From Periplaneta americana (lineage: Eukaryota > Arthropoda > Insecta > Blattodea > Blattidae), in NCBI RefSeq assembly GCF_040183065.1, contig NC_091124.1:64424001-64488000 (forward strand): DNA of 64,000 bases, given 5' to 3'. This document shows positions 34,357-46,658 of this stretch, one piece after another. Position 1 is the first letter of the stretch. The number at the start of each line of letters is the position of its first letter. The notes under the pieces are model-generated. The model ran no database searches, was not told the DNA's origin, and saw only the letters and a list, made by a program, of their open reading frames with translations. The translations under genes and the position numbers were made by a program.

Positions 34357-37300
34357 GTAAGTTTAACATATAACTTTTGTTTGGTTACGTTCAGTGAGAT
34401 CTGTTTGTTCTGAGTAGGCTACTAATTTAATTTACTTATTTGTAGGTTCAGGATGGCTCTCCGGGCCAGAAAGCTGGCCTTGAAGCCTTCTTTGATTTCA
34501 TTGTTGCAATTGGAAACACGAGATTGGTAAGTCGATTAATTATTTTTTTTTCATGATAGACCTAGACCTATACTTTTATTGTAGAGTATGGTTGTGAACA
34601 ACTTTCTTGTTAATCACACAGCAATTTCAAAGTATGTTGTTAATGCGATATTCTGTAAATGTGCGAGAGGTAAGCGTAGGAATAGACGGCGTAACACGAT
34701 CAATTATCTTTCTGCTGTATTAATGTAGGTTTGTATTATTGGTACAAATTGGTTTTCAAGTATTAAAAAAATAATGTAGGCCTGCTTAATTGTAAGTGCA
34801 CATTAATAAGGCTTTCATTCAAATGTCGGATATTATTGTGATTTCATGTGATTTGAATATATTGTGCACTAATAAAAGTTAGCATAATGTATAAAACTGT
34901 GTGTGTACATTTTACTGACATATGTTACAATGGAACTTTCTTACAGACAGTATTTTTACTATCTTCTGCCTGAATAGCAAATGATCAGACTTTGTATGTT
35001 AAAGTGAAGTGAAGTAGGAGTGATTTTGAATTGTAACTTATTCATGTGATATAAATGGACCTACTGAAATTAACAAAAGTAGGAATGTAAGTCGATGACA
35101 GAACATGATGGCCTTCCCTCATACCACTCCATTACACCTTTTTGTTGGCAAGTGTAGGCTAAGGGAAAAAAAGGTCGATTTCAAACTGCAGTCTCTTTCT
35201 ATACACTATAATGGTTTGACACCTAAGAAGTAAAGGTTAGCTATATCTACATACCTGTTTTAAGTACCAGCTCTAATCTTCACCAGAGTCTCTTCTGATG
35301 ACGAGTCCACTTCAATATTTTTATTTTATTGGATTATTTTACAACGCTGTATCAACATCTATGTTATTTAGCGTCTGAATGAAATGAAGGTGATAATGCC
35401 GGTGAAATGAGTCCGGGGTCCAGCACCGAAAGTTACCCAGCATTTGCTCGTATTGGGTTGAGTGAAAACCCCGGAAAAAACCTCAACCAGGTAACTTGCC
35501 CCAACTGGGATTCGAATCCGGGCCACCTGGTTTCGCGGCCAGACGCGCTGACCGTTACACTTCAATATTAATTCTGTGGTGTTCGGGTAAAGGGGTATGT
35601 CTTTTTTTGTGCAGATAGAATTTTGTTTCCCAGATGAACACACGAGTTAAATTATACAACTGGGTGTGCAAAAATGAAAGAATACTAGCAGTTGATGTGT
35701 TTTATTTGTGTAGAAAATTATTTGTAATAAGGATTCCAGGTTTAATTTTCACTTATGTCCGAACTCATTTTTATGACTTATCTCCCTTTAACCAAACACC
35801 ACAGAATTGTTCTCCCTTGATCGAAAGCTGACTGGAACTGCAGATAATTATCTTCAACACGCTCTTAACTTATATGCTTTATATAATTTTTCCAGTTTTC
35901 TGGAAAGACACTATTACTCTATTCAGAAGTTTGTTCAACTCTCACACCGGTAACTCTTTTAAGTTTTGTGAAGCAACTTTTCTCATCACTTGCGACTAAA
36001 TCATTTCAATCGGGTTTAGACATAATGATAGGGTGGAAAATGTAAAATCTTGTGCCCATATGAAGCCGCCATTTAATCTATTGAATGTCTTTGCTTGTGT
36101 TCATATAGTAAAAGCTGTTCATCAATAATATGAAGTAATTAGGGCAAGAATTATTCGAAACTGGGTGAGGTATTGTAATGTGGTGTTTTCTCATATAATC
36201 TATTATTGTCTTTCTTCGAAGAGGAATTCGGTTTAGGGTTCAGGATTCGACTATGATATGAGGCATTATCACAAACAATCACTGACAGTTCTTGCAGACG
36301 TTTGAGGATAGAATTTTCAAACCAGTTTTCAAAAATGTTGTCGTTCATTGTTCTGTGGTAGTCTGCCGGCACATCATCCATACTCTTGTGTGTGATAAAT
36401 GGTGCATCTTCAGTAAATCCTGCCTGGCCACAACAATGAATAATCACTATTCTGTCTCCCTTCTTGTTTCTAGTCGACACCACACTATTTTCAGAATCGT
36501 CCGACCACTTCTTCATTTGGCAAGTGTTGCTGTCATCCAAGTCTCATCTAAATATATGTACAATCCCCGTGACTGACAATTCTTAATTTCTTGCAGATAA
36601 GAATACCTTCAAGCGATAATCTCAATGGATTTGGCTCTAGCTGATCTTCTATTTGCAGTATGAAATGAAAACAAACCCCATGCTATGTAGTGATCTATTT
36701 AATGTTCGGCTACTATAAGGAAATTCATAATCAGTCCCTACCGTTTTTTTCCTGCATTATTTTTGTAATCATTTCCACTGTAGGCAGTACCCCCTTCTTA
36801 TAGCACTCATAAACTGTACATTGAAATAGGCCTAAATCGCGAGTGAAATCATCGATCCTGTCAAACTGGCACTTTTTTCTTTGTTGGTGTATGATAGATA
36901 TTTACTTATTTACTTACTTACTTACTTACTGGCTTTTAAGGAACATGGAGGTTCATTGCCGCCCTCACATAAGCCCGCCATTGGTCCCTATCCTGAGCAA
37001 GATTAATCCAGTCTCTACCATCATATCCCACCTCCCTCAAATCCATTTTAATATTATCTTCCCATCTATGTCTCGGCATCCCCAAAGGTCTTTTTCCCTC
37101 CGGCCTCCCAACTAACACACTATATGCATTTCTGGATTCGCCCATACATGCTACATGCCCTGCCCATTTCAAATGTCTGGATTTAATGTTCCTAATTATG
37201 TCAAGTGAAAAATACAATGTGTGCAGCTCTGCACTGTGTAACTTTCTGCAATCTCCTGTAACTTCATCCCTCTTAGATGAAAGATATTTACATCTTTTAA

Positions 37301-39475
37301 TTCCAGAAATTTTTTTATGGTAGTAAGTCCTAACATTTATGGGTGAATCCAGAAATGCATATAGAGTGTTAGTTGGAAAGCTGGAGAGAAAAAGACCTTT
37401 AGGAAGACCGAGCATAGATTGGAGGATAATGTTAAAGTGTAATTGTGGGAGGTAGGATATGATGATAGAGACTGGATTAATCTTGCACAGGATAGGGACT
37501 GATGGCGGGCTTATGTGAGGGCAGCAATGAACCTTCATTAAGTAAGGTAGTAAGTCCAACTCCTGTTGCTATCTTTGTTAATTCTTTTATATTTCTTGTA
37601 GGCAAAACACAGCCATCATGCACAAACTCACGTAAAAATGTCTTCAATTTTTGTACAATGTCGACACTTTGTTTCGTAATTTTGCACCCCTACCAAACAC
37701 AATTTCACTTTTCATGCCTTCTTTCTTCTTAGTCTGTGTTTTCTCCCAGCTTCTCTTTCTGTGGATGAAAGACGTGGTTGAGATTGCAGGTCAGTGGTAG
37801 ATTCCCACCAAGCCTGACATTTTAGAAACTGAAGTCCAAACATTATAACGTCAGTTTAGTGACAGTTAAAAACCCACTGGAACCTGAGTTCACTCTCACA
37901 TTTGACAACATTGAAACTTAGGGGTGTCTTTTGTCGGCAAGTAGGTCTGTTTAGCGTCACATGAGTATTTATGGCCTTCCTTCGAAGGAAGAAGACTGTA
38001 ATGTTCTGTTGCGAAGTATATACTTCAGTTTCCCTCCATCCTCACTACTGCTACCTTGTGTATACAAAAAACTCAAAATTGAAGCGTGGAGGAAACTTCA
38101 AGATTAACTACGAATGTTCAGCATCATATTGCTCCCAACTCCTTATTACTATATTGTGATGTAGGTCTATGCATAATTTTTCAGTGCATTACACATAGAA
38201 CATTAAGTAGGCCTATCATTTAGTGATAAACTCAGATTTTTTTTTTTTTTTTTTTAATCCTTTGTATGGCCATTACTTGGTTACCTATAATGGCAGGTGA
38301 GTGACTTTTTTCTTCAATGTTTAGATGATTCTGAAATTAAGTAGAAATTTGTGTCCATACTTTTATTCTTCCGGCGGCCGGGTAGCTCAGTTGGTAGAGC
38401 AGCTGGCTACGGACTGGAAGGTCCGGGGTTCGATCCCAGGGTGGTGACAGGATTTTTTTCTCGTTGCCAAACTTTCAGAATGGCCCCGAGGTTCACTCAG
38501 CCTCCTATAAAATTGAGTACCGGGTCTTTCCCGAGGGTAAAAGGGGGTCAGAGCGTGGTGCCGACCACACCACCTCATTCTAGTGCCGAGGTCATGGAAA
38601 GCATGGGGCTCTACCTCCATGCCCCCCAAGTGCCTTCATGGTATGTTATGGGGATAACTTTTTTTACCTTTACTTTTATTCTTCCACAGTGTAAGATTGG
38701 AAACAAACTATCGTTAGTGTTAAAAATGCAGATGATTTAATAGAAGAAATGGAACAGTTTATTATTTCTGGTGGCGATGACAGTAATGATGATTCAACCA
38801 TCTCTACTTCACAGCGAGATTCAGCAGATTATTATGAAAGAAAGTTCAGTAGAAACAGTCTGTGAAAGAGCAATAATTGGTGAAACAGAAGGCACCTCAA
38901 AAGGAATCCTACCAATCTAAAATACTTCCAGCGAATGGAAAGTAAATAAGTTTACATTTATGTAATATACTTTAATGATAAATTGCTATAGAACGGTGTC
39001 ACCTTGCCCAATTTTGTAATTTCATTAATGTGGACTGTACCATATTCTGTAGATTTTCTTGTAAACAGAATGATATCAGTGTCAGTGTTATGATAGGAAT
39101 GTTCGCTGTGTTGAGCAGTACACATTAATCTATGAAAGCCTATACATATATGTGAAGATACAGTGAAAAGGTTGGTAAGTGGTAACTAAAGTTTTAACTT
39201 TTGTTTAAGCTAGCCTTGGAAAAGTTGTTTGTTTATAAGTAGAAAAGTGCACATCACACTTGTCCATATGATAATGAAAGTAACTAGCTACTGACTTGTT
39301 GTTTACATTGTATTATGATTATCTACTTCAGGGTTTTTTCTGTGCGTGCATACGGGGGGGGGGCGCTCTCTCCTCCCCTCCCCTTCCCCCTATCCCCTCC
39401 CTCCTTTCTCGCTCTCTCACCTTTCTGCACAGGCCGATGGAGCCACCCGTAAAGATATGATTTCCATTGATACTC

Positions 39476-39506
<31 letters not shown>

Positions 39507-40806
39507 TTCAAAATTTGTGACTGAAGCCCTTTCTGCATGGGGCAATAGTTTTGTAGTAGTTTGGGTTCTCATGTCCTTTCTGTTGCTCTAGTATTGTCTC
39601 ATTGATACTCAGTGTTACTGGAATTTCAACAAGTATTTTTAAATAGAACAACTGAAAACAAAACTTTCTAGAATGGGCTAAATACTCTTAAAGCTATTTT
39701 TTTTTCTTGACATGAGCTGTGATGTATGAAAATTTTAACTACACTCCATTTCGAGATGCATGAGCAACAGCCACAAGAGATGTGTCGTGAAAAACAAGTG
39801 CTATATGAGCCTTGTTGTGAGCATCTTGGAGTACAATACCACATCACACATTGAACAGTTTTTGGTAGAGATGGGTAAAAAATAACACAACAGTTATTTT
39901 GGAACTGTTCCGGTCTCGGAACTGTTGCAAAAATGAACAGTAGGTCGGAACCTCCTGTTCCGAAATAACAGTGTTCCGACTCCGAGCTGCTCACTTGCCA
40001 ACTGTTGCGGCCTCGCAGTACCGCGTGGCACAAGGTATGTTCCGACTCCCTCGGAACTGTTGCAAAAATGAACAGTAGGTCGGAACCTCCTGTTCCGAAA
40101 CAACAGTGTTCCGACTCCGAGCTGCTCACTTGCCCAGCTGTTGCGGGCTCGCAGTACCGCGTTGCACAAGGTATGTTCCGACTCCGAGATAACAGTCGGA
40201 ACGTCGGAGCTTGTTCCGATGAACCAATGACAGCTGCAGTTACACTGTACTTGAAACTCTCACGTGGTTGGAGGGGGGCGCATGGACATTGAAATCCTTG
40301 CGGTGGCGCGAACTTTAATATCAACATTTGTAAGACTGGCCAATCATCTGTAATGTTATAGTAAGTATTCAATAATCTGTAATATTGATTCCCGCTTTAT
40401 GGTTTATTTCACCATTAGTTGACTAATTCTGTTTTATAAACATTCTACAAAGTCATAAAGTACGCATACTATTATTAATTAATTGATCAGCTGATTCTAT
40501 ACAAAGGTTAAAGTCGTAAATGGTAATGAGTGGTTTAGTTACAATGTCTGTATGTCGTTTGTTGAGGTTAAGTCTGACAAGCACAAGTTTTTGTGCTATC
40601 TTCTCTGTTATCAAAGAACGACAAAAATGTTGTAGCATTATTTGTTGGAAACTACCCATATAAGTACTGATTTGGAGAGCGAGGTTTAATGCGAAGTTTA
40701 AATTACACTTTGGTAAAGATGCGATTCCAACATTTTACTAACCCACTGCGGGGTTTCCAGGTTTCAGTACTGCCAATATATATCTTTTTTATTTATGAAA
40801 TTGTAA

Positions 40807-40868
<62 letters not shown>

Positions 40869-43800
40869 ACTGTGCATTAAGAAAAGTAAAATTAAAAATT
40901 AATGATTTGTTTTTTTTTTATTATGTAATAGAGAGAACAGAAATTACATACCATATGTTTTAAATGTTATGTTATTTTTTTTTAGTTGGCTACCATGTCT
41001 TTATAACTTTATGTACGAAAACAAAGTGTTGTATTCTGTCCTTGTAGTCAACAGCTGTGTAATTACTAACATTAAGCTTTTGAGTTCTGTCCGCATGCAC
41101 AGCAGTTTTCCAAAATCGATTCGAATGTGCATTGCAGTGCCATCTATAGATAATAATGTGTACTATGTCATGCCTGTGAGTGCTCCAGTGTGAGCTGCAT
41201 GGTGTTATTTGTCTATGGTGAAGTGGGAGGGTACTGTACCGTTCGTTTGAACGACTCAACGACTCCGACTCATCACCACTGGTGACTGTTATTTCGGAAC
41301 TGTTATTTCGGAACTGTTCCGGGAAAAGAACAACTTCGCCCATCACTAGTTTTTGGGCTCATGTTCGGTGCCCGTTGTACGATCCCACGAGAAACTTTAA
41401 ATCAACTTAAACAATTTAAAATTTCTGATGCAACGATTGATGCCATAGGATCTCATGTGTTAAAACCATCCTTAACTATAATTAGTAATCATTCGTACCC
41501 AACAAACTTTTATTGTAAATGATTCCCTATGTTTTCGTATCATTTATCTTAATGTTTTTTTTTTTTCCTTTCAAATTGTCACACAATTGTTTTTAATGAT
41601 TATTCTTTATGAATTGATTAGTAGGCCGATCTATTCGAACCCTTATTTAGGACGGCTTTTTTTGTTTAAAAAATTACTTGTCATGTTTGACAGGATCAAG
41701 ATAATGACACTTTGAAAGAACTTCTGAAGGCCAACATTGATAAAGAAGTACGCATGACTGTGTACAGCAGCAAGACGCAATCAGTGCGAGAAGTGACTAT
41801 TATTCCCAGCACGTCTTGGGGTGGCCAAGGACTCCTGGGAGTGAGCATTCGCTTCTGTTCTTTTGAAGGAGCCAACGAGAATGTGTGGCATGTACTGGTA
41901 AGTTAATGAAGATATGCATTAAAAATTTTGTGTATGATTTATTTCCATTTGTTACATGTTACATGCTTTGTGTAAATATATTAGAAAACACCATAGCCTA
42001 CAGTACATTTTGAGAGGAGATAAACAGCAAAATACACTTGAGCACACCACGTATAAAAATAAGATTATTGAGCGAGAATGGGAAGAAAAAGGAGTTCAAA
42101 CTTGGAAGCAGGGGCCAGAAGAATATATATCACTGCCATCTGGTGGGAACTATATGAAAACTGAATTTACACAAGTAAGGCCAAATTCAACAGTGTTCAT
42201 AAATGAAATATTAAGCATACAAAGAAATAATTTATTACAGTTGTATGAACACTTTTTGTAAAATTAAATTAAAATTAATATAATTAGTTAAAAACCAGAC
42301 ATGTTTCGGAGGAATGCTCCTCCATCTTCAGTGGCAATACCATGATACTGGTACAGATGTTCGACCGCGTATCGTGGCTTAAAGGAGACTCTAACAGTTC
42401 TATTTGGAGACGCATGTCGTGGTACTGGTTGACCAAATTTTCTTCTTCACTAGCCACCATAATTGAATTTACACAAGTAAGGTCAAATTCAACAGTGTTC
42501 ATAAATGAAATATTAAGCATACAAAGAAATAATTTATTACAGTTGTATGAATACTTTTTGTAAAATTAAATTAAAATTAATATAATCAGTTAAAAACCAG
42601 ACATGATACGCGGTCGAACATCTGTACCAGGGTCGTGGTATTGCCACTGAAGATGGAGGAGCATTCCTCCGAAACATGTCTGGTTTTTAACTGATTATAT
42701 TAATTTTAATTTAATTTTACAAAAAGTGTTCATACAGCTGTAATAAATTATTACTTTGTATGCTTAATATATGAAAACTGTTGTTAATCGACCTGAGCAA
42801 GATATCGAATACCACGGAATTTACAAAAACATAAAACCAATTTTTTTTAAATAAAATTAGAAAAAGAAACGACATTTTTAAAAAAACGGGACATGTAGCA
42901 TTCCATTGATGTTTTTCTCAGGTCACTAGACAGGCTGAAAAAAGGGACAATTCCATTAAAAACAGGACATTTGGTCACCCTAGTGTAATCCATAATCTTC
43001 TTATGTCTCCATAAGTGGCAGCATAGAAGCAGTATATTAAGGAGATGCTTATAATTTACAAGTGTTTTGTATTTCATTTTAGGAAGTCCACCCATCTTCC
43101 CCAGCAGAACTGGCTGGACTGAGAGCATTCTCTGATTACGTCATTGGTGCAGACTCTGTTCTCCATGAAAGTGAAGACTTGTTCACGCTGATTGAAGCTC
43201 ATGAGGGCCGTCCACTCAAACTGTATGTGTACAATACCAACGAGGATTCCTGTCGAGAGGTTTCAATAACACCAAATTCTTCTTGGGGTGGAGAGGGCAG
43301 GTTAGTATTTACTCAACTTTCGTTTATGGTCCATTCATGGCTCACTTATAGTATGTCTTGTAGAATTTGTGATGGAGAAACCAGCCAAAAATTCGGCAAA
43401 TTGTACGGTTTTCTCTACTAGCATTCTAATATTTAATGCCATTATTATATTACAGCCAAAAATTCGGCAAATTGTACGGTTTTCTCTACTAGCATTCTAA
43501 TATTTAATGCCATTATTATATTACAGCCAAAAATTCGGCAAATTGTACGGTTTTCTCTACTAGCATTCTAATATTTAATGCCATTATTATATTACAGCCA
43601 AAAATTCGGCAAATTGTACGGTTTTCTCTACTAGCATTCTAATATTTAATGCCATTATTATATTACAGCCAGAAATTCGGCAAATTGTACGGTTTTCTCT
43701 ACTAGCATTCTAATATTTAATGCCATTATTATATTACATCATCTCGTCTTCATGGTTTAAAAGGAATGTTACAGATTACAATGACATTTCTGCACTATAG

Positions 43801-44336
43801 CCTCTGTTATCATGAATTAACTTAGACTTTAGACTTATTGTTTTTTAATATTACAGACATACAACTGAAGTATTGTGGTATTTTTTTTAGAATTATGTTT
43901 GTAAAACTTATAAATTCGAGAATGAAATTGATCAATAGATTTCTGAAAACAAGGTCAAAAACATTAGTTTTTGAGAGAAAAGTTCTGTCAGAAATAACGT
44001 TATTAGATGTTAAATTTATCAAAGAAGTGTCCAATCTAACTACTTGAAATGTGTTAATCACAGGAAGCAATTACATACTTTTAGTTACCCTTGTAACATT
44101 GTTAGAAGAATTATGGAAAGTAAAACTCAGAGAGATACAAAACTGAAATGTTGTAAGTTAATTGCTATTTTTTCACTGATGTAGCTATGGATCAGAAACT
44201 TGAATGAATGAATATTCTTTATTTATACTGGCAGAGTTAAGGCCATAGGGCCTTCTCTTACACTCTACCAGGTCACAAAGTATACAAGCAGTTAAAATTT
44301 AACAAAAAATTAAAGAACATAATACTAACATATTAC

Positions 44337-44385
<49 letters not shown>

Positions 44386-46590
44386 GCATAATAAAATCGA
44401 CACTAAACAACATGAAAATAATACCATAATAGAAAAAAAAAAAAAGAAAGTAAAATACATTGGAATATAGTGAAAGCAACTCATTTAGTACAAATGGTTA
44501 ATATGGAAAAACGTAAGGAAGAATATATCAAAATGGAATGTAATAAAATAATAATAAAAAAGACAATAAATACGAAAATTAAATAAAATTTACGATAAAA
44601 AGGCTATGATAATAAATTCATCAGCTGATAAAGAGAACAAAAAGGGGAAAGAAAGGAAAAAGAAATATATAGCCTATATTTTTACAAAACTATGGCAGAG
44701 AAAGGGGCTTATAACTGAGAGGAATCTAATTCAAAAAGTGCAATTTTAATTTATTTTTGAAACTAGACAATGTCCGACAGTCTCTGACATGTTGTGGTAG
44801 AGAGTTCCAGAGATGAGCTGCAGAGACTGTGAAAGATGAAGAGTAGAAGGATGTTCTGTGTTTAGGAATGGAGAGAGTGATATGGTGTTGTGAGCGAGTA
44901 TGTATTTCGTGATATGAGGACAAATGTTGAAAACGAGAAGCTAGGTAGCTAGGGTTAGAGTTTTGAAGAATATTGAAGAGTTAAGTGAGAGAGTGAATAG
45001 TTCTTCGCTCTTTGAGACGGACCCAGGACAGCATATTTAGTGAAGGTGTGATATGGTCAGATCTACAGACGTTGCAAATAAATCGAACACATGCATTATG
45101 AACACACTGTAGTTTGTCTGTCAGTCTCATGTTAAGGTCAGTGTAGAGAGTGTCACAGTAATCAAAATGAGATATCAACAGCGACTGCACTAAATTCTTC
45201 TTGAGAAGCAACGGAAGGAAATTTCGAATTCTTTTTAGTGTGTGAATTTTCATAAAAATTATTTTACATATGTGTGTGATTGAATGCACTTGAATACACT
45301 CTAAGAAAATTCAGAATGAAATAGAGAGTGATGTAGTGGTTTTTCTGAGAAGAACAAAGAGATGTACAAGATGGATCGAATAAGGAATGAAGACATTAGA
45401 AAATAATTGCAAATTTATAATTTTAATGATAAAATAAAGGAATATCATAACAATTGTTTTCACTACTTGAATAGAATGGCAGATACGAGGCTACCCAAAA
45501 TATTCATTCATTCATAGTGTTCTGCCAAAGGGAGGCCTTTCACTGCAAACCCAGCTTTCTCCAATCTTTCCTATTTTCTGCCTTCCTCTTTGTCTCTGCA
45601 TATGATCCATATATTTTAATATCTATCATCTGATATCTTCTTCTGCTCCGAATTCTTCTCCTGTTCACCATTCCTTCCATTGCATCCTTCAGTAGACAGT
45701 TTCTTCTCAGCCAGTGACCTAACCAATTCCGTTTTCTCTTCCTGATCAAAATATTATTTCAGTATAAAGCAAAAGGAACACGAGACATAGGAAGACAAAG
45801 GAAAGACAAACTATGAAGCCAGGACAGGCCATTGTGCCTACCTCATGTAGTGAAGAAAAAGAAGAGATAGGCCAGGTTCCAAAATTGCGAAAATTTATTA
45901 TTTTCTATGGTTGATAACACTGTTTCCAATACTTCATGAATTTCTCTTACTGCCTAACATTAGCTGATCATTTCTGTTCTGTTATTTGTGACTAATTCTG
46001 GAACTCTCTTCATTTACCGTACAAATTATGAAGTTTAATATTTTGCATGAAGGAAGCAAATGAAGCAGAGTTCTTGCAAATGAGTTGGAATCCATTATCT
46101 AAGCTTTTCATGTAAGATATGCATATGGAGTGAGGTCATTAATATCTTTAAAAGGAGACTGTATGTTATAATTGGTATCAGGAAGGTTAAGGATGTAGAT
46201 AAGATTTTTATGAAATACCTGTAATGAAACAAAAGAACTTAACAAAATTGTCAAAGAATACGAATACAGTAAACATGAATTGTCACTTTGCTACATTATT
46301 CCAGGCAGCAAAATTATGCTTGTAATACAGTTGTTTTTAATTGTATGAAAAACACGTTTCTTTAATGAGCTCTTGATGTAATATTTTGCCTTCAGTATTC
46401 AGAGAAATTTTTATTTCTGAGTGTTGAGAAACATAAAGAGAAATTTTGATATAACAAAACAAAATACGAAGTCCTTCCACCTCTCTCCCAATAACTTGAG
46501 GCTTGTGGTTTAGATTATTTTCTCGTGTTTCATTATAAAACTGTCAGATGTTTCTCATTTGTAATTAAACTTTCACATCTTAGCAGTTCT

Positions 46591-46658
<68 letters not shown>

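Larger units (their letters stand above)
36151..37800 (-). pseudogene. DDE_3/IS630-like transposase split by retrotransposon pieces
   Basis: The C-terminal half (36151-36580) reads [12 protein letters not shown] (first catalytic Asp), [38 protein letters not shown] and [12 protein letters not shown] (second Asp), with one stop near the start. The N-terminal half (about 37800-37560) reads [20 protein letters not shown] and [20 protein letters not shown] in two frames, as expected for a helix-turn-helix region. Between them, 36900-37560 is occupied by two inverted retrotransposon fragments. Linking the two halves is my inference. Confidence 0.6.
42161..42780. mobile_element. foldback repeat with two hammerhead-like cores
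   Basis: 42161-42374 and 42463-42602 are direct copies (GAATTTACACAAGTAAGG to TTAAAAACCAGACAT). 42604-42780 is their inverted copy, sharing GCGGTCGAACATCTGTACCA and ACAAAAAGTGTTCATACA. The arms contain the RNA-like cores at 42295-42334 (minus) and 42644-42683 (plus). The arrangement resembles inverted terminal segments of a Penelope-like retroelement; no reverse transcriptase is present. Confidence 0.65.

Noticed and set aside
36936-37559. 207-aa continuous minus-strand frame as one intact gene
   Set aside because: It runs across the junction of two inverted retrotransposon fragments. Only the part from about 37342 to 36936 is true RT C-terminus.
38380-38450. tRNA gene candidate (good A and B boxes)
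   Set aside because: The head is fused to a 200-bp body and flanked by a 14-bp target duplication, so it is a SINE head. The acceptor stem does not pair.
38351-38740. 129-aa reading frame [12 protein letters not shown]...
   Set aside because: It is the SINE translated. The tRNA-like head explains its sequence.
39668-40372. 234-aa minus-strand reading frame
   Set aside because: It lies in a non-autonomous hAT element and is kept open by a 135-bp direct repeat. No recognised domain.
41956-42261. 101-aa reading frame upstream of foldback 1
   Set aside because: No recognisable domain; its second half is the non-coding foldback repeat, which recurs without an open frame.
43384-43738. CRISPR-like array of regular repeats
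   Set aside because: Units are contiguous identical 71-bp tandem repeats without variable spacers, in a eukaryotic intron.
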